This document shows positions 25,202 through 34,053 of a stretch of 45,506 nucleotides of DNA, in pieces. Position numbers and translations under genes: made by a program. Source of the stretch: RUG708 sp050946535 (GTDB taxonomy: Bacteria > Bacillota > Clostridia > Peptostreptococcales > Anaerovoracaceae); assembly GCA_050946535.1 (NCBI GenBank), contig JBMNUZ010000014.1, positions 1 through 45,506 on the forward strand, read 5' to 3'. The number at the start of each line of letters is the position of its first letter. The stretch's first letter is position 1. The notes under the pieces were generated by a model. That model saw only the letters and a program-made list of their open reading frames with translations. It ran no database searches and was not told the DNA's origin.

Positions 25202-26419
25202 ATGAGCAGTATTGCGGACAGAGGAGTGCTGGAAACTGGCGGCGGAGTAAAAGTACGCCCGGCACGGAAACGGAAAAAGAAAAAAAGAAGAGCAAGATCC
25301 GGTGACTTCGTGCTGACAGCGCTTGTCATGATACTAGTCATATTCGGAATAATCATGGTTTTCAGCGCGAGTTACTATACTGCGCTGAGCAAACAGGGCA
25401 CTCCGTATTATTACCTGAAAAGAGAGCTCATTTTCGCTGCTTCAGGCTGGCTGCTGTTTCTGCTGCTCGCAGTGATCGATTACCACAAGATTCTGAAATT
25501 CGCATTACCGATATATATATTCGCCACTGCGATGGTCTGGCTCACTTATTCGCCGCTCGGAGCATCTTACAACAATGCAGCCAGATGGATACAGATAGGT
25601 TCGTTCACGATCATACCGGGTGAGTTCGCAAAGCTTGCGGTCATAATATTCAGCGCATGGTGGCTTACGAAAAAACCGGAACGCATAACCCAGCCGGTCA
25701 GGGGAATCCTCCCGCTGCTCGCGATCGTGGCGGTCTGCGTTGCAGGCGTATATTTCCAGCCTAGTACGACAACAGCAATGACCATACTCCTTATCCTGAT
25801 AGGAGTGCTGTTTGTAGCGGGCATCAAATTCAGATACATACTCCTGATGGCAGCGGCAGGTGCCGGAGTGCTCGTCTTTCACATAATGCAGGATTCGGGA
25901 AGCGGCTACAGATCATCCAGAATTTCTTCGTTCCTCGATCCGTTTGCAGACGAACAGGGTACCGGATATCAGGTCGTTCAGGGGCTTTACGCCCTTGCTT
26001 CGGGCGGACTGAAAGGCGTGGGGCTCGGAAACAGCATACAGAAAAATCTGTATCTTCCTGATCCGCAGAACGACTTCATTCTTGCAATCATCGGCGAAGA
26101 GCTGGGCTACATCGGCCTGCTCGTGCTGCTTGCCGTTTATCTTCTGCTCATATGGCGATGCATACATATAGCGCTCAGGGCGCCGGATCCGCAGGGCATG
26201 CTTACGGCGTCGGGAATCACGATTATGCTGGCGCTTCAGGTCATTCTGAACGTGATGGTAGTCACTTCACTGATGCCGCCGACAGGCATCGCGCTTCCGT
26301 TCATAAGCTACGGAGGAACAGCAATGTGGCTGTTCATGATGGCGATGGGCATGATGATAAACATATCGCGGCAGAAGAAACCTGAACCTGATCAGGATGA
26401 AACAGGAGAGGAATCATGA
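25202..26419 (+). CDS. ftsW: SEDS peptidoglycan polymerase FtsW
   Basis: A 405-residue polytopic glycosyltransferase that polymerises lipid II at the septum with its class B PBP partner. It has a basic cytoplasmic head (RPARKRKKKKRRARS), about ten spans, the catalytic-region sequence GLKGVGLGNSIQKNLYLPDP (around 266) and the SEDS signature PFISYGGTAMW near the end. It could be called SpoVE in a spore former, but the position in dcw favours FtsW. Its last four bases overlap the murG start (ATGA). Confidence 0.94.
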   Translation: MSSIADRGVLETGGGVKVRPARKRKKKKRRARSGDFVLTALVMILVIFGIIMVFSASYYTALSKQGTPYYYLKRELIFAASGWLLFLLLAVIDYHKILKFALPIYIFATAMVWLTYSPLGASYNNAARWIQIGSFTIIPGEFAKLAVIIFSAWWLTKKPERITQPVRGILPLLAIVAVCVAGVYFQPSTTTAMTILLILIGVLFVAGIKFRYILLMAAAGAGVLVFHIMQDSGSGYRSSRISSFLDPFADEQGTGYQVVQGLYALASGGLKGVGLGNSIQKNLYLPDPQNDFILAIIGEELGYIGLLVLLAVYLLLIWRCIHIALRAPDPQGMLTASGITIMLALQVILNVMVVTSLMPPTGIALPFISYGGTAMWLFMMAMGMMINISRQKKPEPDQDETGEES

Positions 26420-27510
26420 AAGTAATTATGAGCGGAGGCGGAACGGGAGGACATATCTATCCCGCGATTGCCATAGCAGATGAAATAAAGAGAAGATGTC
26501 CCGGGGCCGAGATTTTATTTATCGGCACAGAGCACGGAATGGAGAGGGAAATCGTTCCGAAAGCAGGATATCCGATTAAATTCATAACGGTAAGAGGGTT
26601 TGACAGAAAGCACCTTCTGAGAAATATAGACACTGTAAAAGAATTGAACAAGGGTCTTCACGAAGCAAAGAAGATCATATCAGAATTCAAACCTGACTAC
26701 GTGATAGGAACAGGCGGATACGTCTGCGGACCTGTAGTGCGTTCCGCGTACAAGGCCGGAATACCTTCGTATATACACGAACAGAACGCTTTCCCGGGCC
26801 TTACGAATAAACTGCTGAGCAAACACGTAAACCGCGTGTTCGTAGCGTTTGAGGACGCCAAGAGTTATCTCAAATGCAGCAGCGAACCTATTACGGTAGG
26901 CAATCCTGTGAGGAGCGCGTTTATTGAAACCTCGAGAGAGGAATCGCGAAAGGCGCTCGGGATAGGCGACGGGGAGTTTGTCGTACTCGGTTTCGGAGGA
27001 AGCCTCGGCGCTCAGCGCATCAACGACGAGATGGAGATCGTCGCGGAGCGTTTCGCAGGAAAAGAAGGGGTGCGCGTGATCTGGGCCACCGGAGAGCGCT
27101 ACTACGACGAAATAATGAGTTCGGAGCATCCCGAAGCGGACAACATAACATATATTAAATATATAGACGATATGCCAAAGTACCTGAAGGCATGCGACCT
27201 CGTGGTATCGAGATCCGGAGCACTTACCGTCTCCGAGATAACAGCGTGCGGCAGACCGTCGATCATGATTCCTTCGCCGTATGTTACAAACAACCACCAG
27301 TATTACAACGCGATGGTCGTAGCAGACAGAGGAGGAGCCGTCGTGATCGAGGAGAAGAACCTTTCCGACGGGCAGGTTGCGGATATCGCAGAGGAACTTG
27401 AATCAGACCCTGAGAAACTCACGCTCATGGCACACATGGCGGAATCGCTTGGCAGAACAGACGCCGCAAGCGTCATCTGCGATACTATTGGCATCGAAAA
27501 GACAAATTAG
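26416..27510 (+). CDS. murG: Lipid II synthase (GlcNAc transferase)
   Basis: A 364-residue peripheral membrane GT-B enzyme that adds GlcNAc to lipid I. It has GGGTGGHIYPAIAIA at residues 6-20, HEQNAFPGLTNKLL near 119, GFGGSLGAQRIN near 192 and the UDP-binding SRSGALTVSEITACGRPSI near 261. The ATGA overlap with ftsW implies coupled translation. Confidence 0.96.
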   Translation: MKVIMSGGGTGGHIYPAIAIADEIKRRCPGAEILFIGTEHGMEREIVPKAGYPIKFITVRGFDRKHLLRNIDTVKELNKGLHEAKKIISEFKPDYVIGTGGYVCGPVVRSAYKAGIPSYIHEQNAFPGLTNKLLSKHVNRVFVAFEDAKSYLKCSSEPITVGNPVRSAFIETSREESRKALGIGDGEFVVLGFGGSLGAQRINDEMEIVAERFAGKEGVRVIWATGERYYDEIMSSEHPEADNITYIKYIDDMPKYLKACDLVVSRSGALTVSEITACGRPSIMIPSPYVTNNHQYYNAMVVADRGGAVVIEEKNLSDGQVADIAEELESDPEKLTLMAHMAESLGRTDAASVICDTIGIEKTN

Positions 27511-27540
27511 CAGCATTTCTGGGAGGATCACGGTGACATT

Positions 27541-28422
27541 ATGGATGATGAGAATAAATATGATGGATATGTGACCTCGTCAGATATTTTCGGAGGATAT
27601 GACACCTCGTACGAGTCAGATGACAATGGCGAGCGGAAAGTGCCGCCCGAGGTCGAAAAAAGGCGGCAAAAGCGGCAGAAAAAGATGGAAAAGCGCCTCA
27701 GAAGGAAGCGCCACAGAAAGCGCAGAATACTGACTGCTCTCGTCGTCATCGCCGCTGTGCTGATAACGGGTTATCTGTTCTTTTCGTCGTCGCTTTTCTC
27801 GATAAGCGAAATAGAAGTCAGAAACAACACGATGAAGTCTGACAAGGAGCTCATTAGCGAGTCGGACGTCAAGATCGGAGACAACATTTTCAGCCACACA
27901 GGCCACTCCGTGAAGAAAGCTATAATGTCGAAAAACAAATATATCACCAACGTCACCGTCTCGAGACGCCTTCCGAACGAATTCATCATCACAGTCATGG
28001 AGGAGGTGCCGACCACAGCCATTAAGCACAATGACAAGTACCTCATTCTCGACGAAAAGGGAAGAGTGATCGGCAAGGAAGACACCAGGATCACGGCAAC
28101 CGAGATTACAGGAATATCTGTAAAGAGCTATAAAGACGGCAGTGTACCGGAGACGAGCGATGACGAAGAATTTACGAAGGTAATCGATCTCGTGAACAAG
28201 GTGAATTCCAGCGGTCTATATTTCAAAAAAGTAGACGTGGTTTCGTCGCTTACCGTGCACGGATACGTAACGGATACGCTGATCTGCTCGGGATCTTCCG
28301 ACGATATTTCGAAGAATCTGGAGGGCATAAAAGCGGTGGTCTACGACCTCGGCCAGAAGGGCCAGACTTCCGGAACGATCAATGTAGGCAGCGATGGCTA
28401 CGCGACGTTTACCCCTGCATAG
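27541..28422 (+). CDS. ftsQ: Cell division protein DivIB/FtsQ
   Basis: A 293-residue bitopic protein. It has a long, very basic cytoplasmic region (RRQKRQKKMEKRLRRKRHRK), one span at about 63-81, then an extracellular POTRA domain beginning FSISEIEVRNNT. A beta region (RRLPNEFIITVMEEVP, IKHNDKYLILDEKGRVI) follows. It forms a complex with FtsL and DivIC that controls the septal synthase. GGGAGGATC about 17 bases upstream may be its RBS. ftsA does not follow, as in many Clostridia. Confidence 0.9.
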   Translation: MDDENKYDGYVTSSDIFGGYDTSYESDDNGERKVPPEVEKRRQKRQKKMEKRLRRKRHRKRRILTALVVIAAVLITGYLFFSSSLFSISEIEVRNNTMKSDKELISESDVKIGDNIFSHTGHSVKKAIMSKNKYITNVTVSRRLPNEFIITVMEEVPTTAIKHNDKYLILDEKGRVIGKEDTRITATEITGISVKSYKDGSVPETSDDEEFTKVIDLVNKVNSSGLYFKKVDVVSSLTVHGYVTDTLICSGSSDDISKNLEGIKAVVYDLGQKGQTSGTINVGSDGYATFTPA

Positions 28423-28517
28423 CGTCTGAGAGCCATGCATGATAACGGCGGATTCAGGCATAGACGCAGGACATGAAATAATTGAAATATATCGTGGTTT
28501 TTCTTAAGTATATTTTA

Positions 28518-28546
28518 TTGCGATTGTATACTCGATATGATAAAAT
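28518..28546 (+). promoter_or_regulatory. Probable sigma-A promoter of ftsZ
   Basis: TTGCGA (28518-28523), a 17-base spacer and TAAAAT (28541-28546), 30 bases before the ftsZ start. It would allow ftsZ to be made at higher level than the rest of the cluster. Confidence 0.5.
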
Positions 28547-28575
28547 TGAGTGAATATACAGCGGGAGGTACGCTA

Positions 28576-29733
28576 ATGTTGCAGTTTGAAGTAAATGAAG
28601 CAGACAATGCGCATATAAAAGTCATTGGCGTCGGCGGCGGTGGTGGCAATGCTGTCAACAGGATGATCGAATCCGGAATGAAAGGTGTTTCCTTCATTAC
28701 GGTTAATACAGACAGACAGGCGCTCGATGCTTCTATAGCCGAGACGAAGATACAGATAGGCGAAAAGCTTACAAAAGGACTCGGCGCCGGAGCAAATCCT
28801 GAAATAGGTACAAAGGCAGCTGAAGAGAGCATCGAAGAGATATCGCGTATTTTTGAAGACGTCGATATGGTGTTCATCACAGCGGGCATGGGCGGCGGCA
28901 CAGGTACAGGAGCAGCTCCTGTAATTGCGAAGACCGCCAGAGAAAAGGGAATTCTTACGGTCGGCGTGGTTACAAAGCCGTTCTCGTTTGAAGGCAAAAA
29001 ACGTAAAGATTTTGCAGACCTGGGCATCGAATACCTTAAGCAGTATGTCGATTCTCTCGTCGTAGTTCCGAATGATAAACTTCTCGAGGTGGCTGACAAA
29101 AATACCACTATCCGCGAAGCTTTCATGATGGCTGACGATGTGCTCAGACAGGGCGTTCAGGGTATTACAGACCTTATCAGCGAGGTAGGAAACATCAACC
29201 TCGACTTCGCAGATGTCAAGACGGTCATGAGCAACAGAGGAATCGCCCATATGGGTATCGGTACTGGTTCCGGCGAGAACAGAGTTGTCGACGCAGTCAA
29301 GGGCGCGATCGGAAGTCCACTTCTCGAGACATCGATCGACGGAGCGAAGGCTATCCTCTTCAACATCACTGGCGGATACGACCTCGGCATGCTCGAAGTC
29401 AACGAAGCTGCTGATCTGGTACAGAAGGCTGCTGCAAGCGATGCGAATATCATATTCGGTACTTCTATCAACGGAGACCTTGAGGATGAAATCAGAGTTA
29501 CTGTTATCGCTACAGGTTTCGAGGATCTCGATGAGGATCCTGAACTCGCAAGACTTATGAACGGTGACGAAGACGAAACTCCTGAAGAAGCTTCAGCCGA
29601 TACCGGAGCAGAAGATGCTGCTGAAGAAGCTGAACAGCAGGACCAGGACACTGAAAAAACTACACAGATCGAAAGTGATCCAATAGACGTACCTGATTTT
29701 CTGAAAAACGCTGCGGCTAAACTCAGAGACTAA
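28576..29733 (+). CDS. ftsZ: Cell division GTPase FtsZ
   Basis: A 385-residue tubulin homologue that builds the Z-ring. It has VIGVGGGGGNAVNRM near 19, the tubulin signature GGGTGTGAAPVIA near 105, the T7 loop NLDFADVKTVM near 207, an acidic linker (about 335-368), and a C-terminal peptide DVPDFLK that recruits partners. The sequence continues ten residues past this motif (NAAAKLRD end), where many FtsZ end in basic residues. GGGAGGT before 28576 selects the start over 28537. A terminator follows at once. Confidence 0.97.
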   Translation: MLQFEVNEADNAHIKVIGVGGGGGNAVNRMIESGMKGVSFITVNTDRQALDASIAETKIQIGEKLTKGLGAGANPEIGTKAAEESIEEISRIFEDVDMVFITAGMGGGTGTGAAPVIAKTAREKGILTVGVVTKPFSFEGKKRKDFADLGIEYLKQYVDSLVVVPNDKLLEVADKNTTIREAFMMADDVLRQGVQGITDLISEVGNINLDFADVKTVMSNRGIAHMGIGTGSGENRVVDAVKGAIGSPLLETSIDGAKAILFNITGGYDLGMLEVNEAADLVQKAAASDANIIFGTSINGDLEDEIRVTVIATGFEDLDEDPELARLMNGDEDETPEEASADTGAEDAAEEAEQQDQDTEKTTQIESDPIDVPDFLKNAAAKLRD

Positions 29734-29753
29734 CGATAGATTTTTCCTAAAAT

Positions 29754-29782
29754 AAGCCGGTTTTATACCGGCTTTTATTTTT
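29754..29782 (+). terminator. Intrinsic terminator of the dcw cluster
   Basis: AAGCCGGT (29754-29761) pairs with ACCGGCTT (29767-29774), followed by TTTTATTTTT. It is a clean rho-independent terminator 21 bases after ftsZ. Confidence 0.9.
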
Positions 29783-29823
29783 CAAAAATACATTAAACTA
29801 ATTTTTCGAAGGAGCACTTACAC

Positions 29824-30849
29824 ATGTTACTTGATGATATCAAGGGAATACTCGAAGAAGCGAAGTCTTCTATCGAGAAGTCCGATTCAATAGAGAAAAA
29901 CGAAGAGCTCAGAGTCAAGTATCTCGGTAAAAAGGGAGAACTTACTAAAATCCTGCGCTCGATGGGCTCGCTCAGCCCTGACGACAGAAAAAAGGTCGGA
30001 CAGTTTGCGAATGAAGCGAGATCGACTATAGAAGAGCATCTCAGCGAGAAAATGACCGAATTCAAGAAGCACCAGATGGAGCTCAAGCTTAAAGCCGAGA
30101 CCGTCGACGTCACCGAACCGGGAATCGTTCATCAGATCGGTGCGAGACATCCTATCACGCAGACTATCGATGAAATGACGAGGATCTTCATGAATATGGG
30201 ATTCTCCCTGGCAGAAGGTCCGGAGGTCGAGACCGTCTTCATGAACTTCGACGCGCTCAACGCCGGCCCTAATCATCCATCAAGGGACATGACCGATACA
30301 TTCTACATCACCGACAAGACGCTGCTCAGGACGCAGACATCTCCTGTACAGGCAAGGACGCTTCTTTCGCAGGAGCCGCCTCTCCGCATCATCTCACCGG
30401 GCAGAGTGTACAGGTGCGATACTCCTGACGCGACTCATTCGCCGATATTCCATCAGGTAGAGGGCCTCGTCGTCGCAGAAGGCATCACGATGGCAGACCT
30501 CAAAGGCACGCTCAGCGAATTCGCCAGACAGATGTTCGGACCTGATACGAAGACAAAATTCAGGCCGCATCACTTCCCGTTCACAGAGCCGAGCGCCGAG
30601 GTCGACGTTTCGTGCTTCAAGTGCGGCGGAAAGGGCTGCAAGGTCTGCAAAGGCAGCGGCTGGATCGAAATTCTCGGCTGCGGCATGGTGCATCCTAACG
30701 TGCTCAAAATCGGCGGAATCGACACTGAAAAGTATACTGGATTCGCATTCGGTATCGGAGTTGAGCGTATCGCAATGCTCAAGTACGAGATCGACGATAT
30801 CAGAATGTTCTACGAAAACGACGAGCGTTTTCTCGGTCAGTTCAGATAA
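29824..30849 (+). CDS. pheS: Phenylalanyl-tRNA synthetase alpha subunit
   Basis: A 341-residue class II catalytic subunit. It has an N-terminal coiled-coil arm for tRNA (1-90), motif 1 region HPITQTIDEMTRIF near 111, motif 2 and Phe pocket (FHQVEGLVV near 206), and the Cys-rich CFKCGGKGCKVCKGSGW near 260 normal for bacterial PheS. It ends with motif 3 (AFGIGVERIAMLKY). It pairs with PheT, 20 bases downstream, as alpha2beta2. GAAGGAGC precedes the start. Confidence 0.97.
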   Translation: MLLDDIKGILEEAKSSIEKSDSIEKNEELRVKYLGKKGELTKILRSMGSLSPDDRKKVGQFANEARSTIEEHLSEKMTEFKKHQMELKLKAETVDVTEPGIVHQIGARHPITQTIDEMTRIFMNMGFSLAEGPEVETVFMNFDALNAGPNHPSRDMTDTFYITDKTLLRTQTSPVQARTLLSQEPPLRIISPGRVYRCDTPDATHSPIFHQVEGLVVAEGITMADLKGTLSEFARQMFGPDTKTKFRPHHFPFTEPSAEVDVSCFKCGGKGCKVCKGSGWIEILGCGMVHPNVLKIGGIDTEKYTGFAFGIGVERIAMLKYEIDDIRMFYENDERFLGQFR

Positions 30850-30869
30850 CGGATGTGAGAGGTGTATAA

Positions 30870-33272
30870 ATGTTAGTTTCAGTAAATTGGCTTAAAGATT
30901 ATGTTGACATAGACGTTCCTGTCAAGGAATTCTGCGACAGGATGATTCTCTCCGGATCAAACATCGAGACGGTGGAGGAGATCGGAAATAAATTCTCGAA
31001 GATACAGGTTGGGAAAATCCTCAAAATAGAGAAGCATCCCAATGCCGACAAGCTGGTCATCTGCCAGCTCGATGTAGGCGAGGACGAACCTCTTCAGGTA
31101 GTTACAGGCGCCAAAAACGTTTTCGAAGGAGCGCTCGTTCCTGTAATCCGTCACGGAGGAAAGCTTCCTGACGGCACTGTCATCAAAAAAGGCAAGCTCA
31201 GAGGCGAAGTTTCGAACGGAATGCTCTGCTCTGCCGCTGAACTCGGCTACGACGACAAAGTTATCGCTAAAGATCTGAGAGACGGAATCTGGATACTCGA
31301 CGGCGATTTCAAGCCGGGTACAGATATTAAAGACGCGCTTCAGATCGAAGACACCGTGATAGATTTCGAAATCACGCCGAACAGACCTGACTGCCTTTCA
31401 ATGATAGGAATGGCCAGGGAAGCGGCGGCTGTGTTCGGTAAAAAGAAAAAGGATCCGGAGATAAGCGCCGAAAATGAAGAAGGAAATGTCAGCGACTACA
31501 TTTCCGTAGAGGATAAAAGGCCTGATCTCTGCCCGAGATACACTGCAAGAGTCATCAAGGACGTTAAGATAGGCCCGTCGCCGTGGTGGATGCAGAAACG
31601 CCTGATGCACGGTGGAATGAGGCCTGTAAACAATATCGTAGATATCACGAATTTCGTAATGATGGAATACGGCCAGCCGCTCCACGCGTTCGATATTAAT
31701 CACCTCGCAGGAGGAAAAATCATCATCGACACGGCCAAGGCTGGCACTAAGTTCACGACTCTCGACGGCGAAGAGAGAGAGCTCGACGACACGATGCTCA
31801 TGATAAACGACGCGGAAAAGCCCGTGGCTGTTGCGGGTGTAATGGGCGGACTCAACTCAGAAATTACAGACGATACAAAGACAGTCGTTCTCGAATCAGC
31901 TAACTTCAACGGCGATTCGGTCAGACTCACGGCCAAGAAACTCGGTATGAGGACAGAGGCATCCGGCAAATTCGAAAAAGGCATCGACGCAAATCTCTGT
32001 GCCAGGGCTGCCGACAGATTCTGCAGACTCGTGGAAATGCTCGGATGCGGCACGGTCGTCGGCGGCAGCGCAGACGTATATCCTGAGGTTCAGAAGGCAA
32101 AGCCTCTCGACGTCAGGGTTTCCCGCATCAACAAGGTTCTCGGCACCGATATCGAAGGCGAAAAGATGGCCGATATCTTCAGAAGCCTCGAGATGGAAGC
32201 CGATATGAACGGCGATATCATCCACGTCGTACCGCCTACGATCAGACAGGACCTCAATATTGAAGAGGACTACGTCGAAGAGGTGGCACGCATGTACGGC
32301 TACGACAAGCTTCCGGTGACACTTCCGACAGGCGGCTCGGCGGCTTCGATGACGAAGGCCGAGAATGTGAGAGGTAAGACAAGAGACATACTGACAGCGT
32401 ACGGACTCGACGAAATACTGACTTATTCTTTCGTAAGTCCTGAAAGCATAGAAAAAATCAATATCTCTGAAACGGATCTCATGAGACGTAACTTCGTGAA
32501 GATTATAAATCCTCTCGGAGAAGATACGAGTGTCATGAGGACGATGCTCGTGCCGAGCATGATGAGCACTCTCGAGCGCAACTACGCGAGAGGCAACAAA
32601 GAAGCAGGACTGTTTGAAATCGGAAGGATCTTCAACGATTCGAAGATCAACTGCGACGGAATGCCTGCCGAGGCCGAGGATCTGTGCATAGGAATCTACG
32701 GCGGAGATGCTGATTTCTTCGTGCTCAAGGGATACATCGAGGGGCTGTTTGATCATCTCGGTCTGAAAGACGCTGAATTTTCTGCTGAATCAGGACTCGC
32801 GACATATCATCCGGGAAGGTGTGCCAACATAATCTGCAACGGACAGATGCTCGGGACGATGGGACAGATCAGGCCTGACGTAGCAGAAAGATATGGAATC
32901 AATGAAGAGGTTTACGTATGCGAACTGCTGTTCTCGGCGATAATCATGCAGACCAATACAGACGTCATATTCAAGCCTCTTCCTAAGTACCCTGCAGTTA
33001 CCAGAGACATAGCGATGCTCGTCGAGGAAAAGGTGACTGTAAGCGAACTTGAAAACGACATCCGCGAAAACGGCGGCAAGATTCTCGAGAGCGTCGAGCT
33101 GTTCGACGTCTACAGAGGCGTACAGATCGAAAAGGGCAAGAAGAGCGTGGCATTCTCGCTCAAGTACAGACTGCCTGACAGGACGCTCACAGATGAAGAA
33201 GTCAACAGCAGACAGCAGAAGATAGTCGAAAGTCTCGAGAAGAAGTTCGGCGCCGAGCTCAGAAAGATGTAG
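30870..33272 (+). CDS. pheT: Phenylalanyl-tRNA synthetase beta subunit
   Basis: An 800-residue subunit with the normal bacterial domain order. An EMAP-type tRNA-binding domain lies at about 40-150 (KIEKHPNADKLVICQLDVG), then the B3/B4 editing domain at about 205-375 (RYTARVIKDVKIGPSPWW). B5 follows at about 405-470, then the catalytic-like core and a C-terminal FDX-ACB domain (KYPAVTRDIAMLVEEKV ... YRLPDRTLTDEEV). It edits Tyr-tRNAPhe and binds tRNA. GAGAGGTG is the RBS. Confidence 0.97.
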   Translation: MLVSVNWLKDYVDIDVPVKEFCDRMILSGSNIETVEEIGNKFSKIQVGKILKIEKHPNADKLVICQLDVGEDEPLQVVTGAKNVFEGALVPVIRHGGKLPDGTVIKKGKLRGEVSNGMLCSAAELGYDDKVIAKDLRDGIWILDGDFKPGTDIKDALQIEDTVIDFEITPNRPDCLSMIGMAREAAAVFGKKKKDPEISAENEEGNVSDYISVEDKRPDLCPRYTARVIKDVKIGPSPWWMQKRLMHGGMRPVNNIVDITNFVMMEYGQPLHAFDINHLAGGKIIIDTAKAGTKFTTLDGEERELDDTMLMINDAEKPVAVAGVMGGLNSEITDDTKTVVLESANFNGDSVRLTAKKLGMRTEASGKFEKGIDANLCARAADRFCRLVEMLGCGTVVGGSADVYPEVQKAKPLDVRVSRINKVLGTDIEGEKMADIFRSLEMEADMNGDIIHVVPPTIRQDLNIEEDYVEEVARMYGYDKLPVTLPTGGSAASMTKAENVRGKTRDILTAYGLDEILTYSFVSPESIEKINISETDLMRRNFVKIINPLGEDTSVMRTMLVPSMMSTLERNYARGNKEAGLFEIGRIFNDSKINCDGMPAEAEDLCIGIYGGDADFFVLKGYIEGLFDHLGLKDAEFSAESGLATYHPGRCANIICNGQMLGTMGQIRPDVAERYGINEEVYVCELLFSAIIMQTNTDVIFKPLPKYPAVTRDIAMLVEEKVTVSELENDIRENGGKILESVELFDVYRGVQIEKGKKSVAFSLKYRLPDRTLTDEEVNSRQQKIVESLEKKFGAELRKM

Positions 33273-33298
33273 CGCAGAGCAGACAGGAGGATTTCCTT

Positions 33299-34030
33299 AT
33301 GGCACAGAACAACAGGACAACGGTAAAGATTTTCGGACAGCAATATACGATTGCGGGCACTGCATCCAGTGAGGAAATGGAGCAAGTCGCTGCTCACGTT
33401 GACAAGACTATGAACGAACTTGCAAAGGGTCTTCCTTCACTGTCGACGCTTTCGCTGGCGGTTCTGGCTGCAGTCAATGTTGCGAGCGAATATTACGATT
33501 CGGTCGAAGAAAACGAAAAAAGCCAGGCTGAAATAGAAAAGCTCAAGAAAGATCAGGATCATTACGTTCAGCTCTGGGAAGATGCGAAGGCGAGTTTCAA
33601 GAAATACAGAGAGGACGCTCAGAACAGCGTCGAACAGCTCCAGGAACTTCAGCGCATCTACAACATGAAGAACGTTGAACTTTCGGACGCAAAAACAGCT
33701 CTTGAAGAAATGACCGGAAAATTAAACGACTCAGAGGAAAAGCTCAAGGCCGCTGAAGAAAAAGCATCCTCGCTCGAGGAGCAGATCGGCGGAGCCGAAG
33801 AAGCGGAGTCAAAGCTGAGCGATGCCGAAGAAGAGAATAAAAAGCTCGAGGCAAAGATTTCAGAACTCGAGAAAAAGCTCAAAGATGCTGAAAAATCTGA
33901 AGAAAACGAATCGAAGTCGCTCGAAGACTTCCAGAATAAATACAAAGAACTGGAGAACAGCTTCTTTGACATCCAGATGGAGAACATAAACCTCAAGAAC
34001 GAGCTGGACGAATACAAGAATCCTAAATAA
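33299..34030 (+). CDS. zapA: ZapA-like Z-ring protein with a long coiled-coil extension
   Basis: Residues 1-75 fit ZapA: TVKIFGQQYTIAG, then HVDKTMNELAK and LAVLAAVNVASEYYD. The protein does not stop there, as typical ZapA (about 85-110 residues) does, but continues to 243 residues. The extension is an almost unbroken Glu/Lys/Leu heptad coiled coil (about 76-240). ZapA bundles FtsZ filaments; the extension could be a spacer or partner-binding rod. It follows pheT by 26 bases with AGGAGG as RBS and precedes mutS2. Confidence 0.85.
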   Translation: MAQNNRTTVKIFGQQYTIAGTASSEEMEQVAAHVDKTMNELAKGLPSLSTLSLAVLAAVNVASEYYDSVEENEKSQAEIEKLKKDQDHYVQLWEDAKASFKKYREDAQNSVEQLQELQRIYNMKNVELSDAKTALEEMTGKLNDSEEKLKAAEEKASSLEEQIGGAEEAESKLSDAEEENKKLEAKISELEKKLKDAEKSEENESKSLEDFQNKYKELENSFFDIQMENINLKNELDEYKNPK

Positions 34031-34053
34031 ACAAAGAAAAGAAAGAATTCCGA

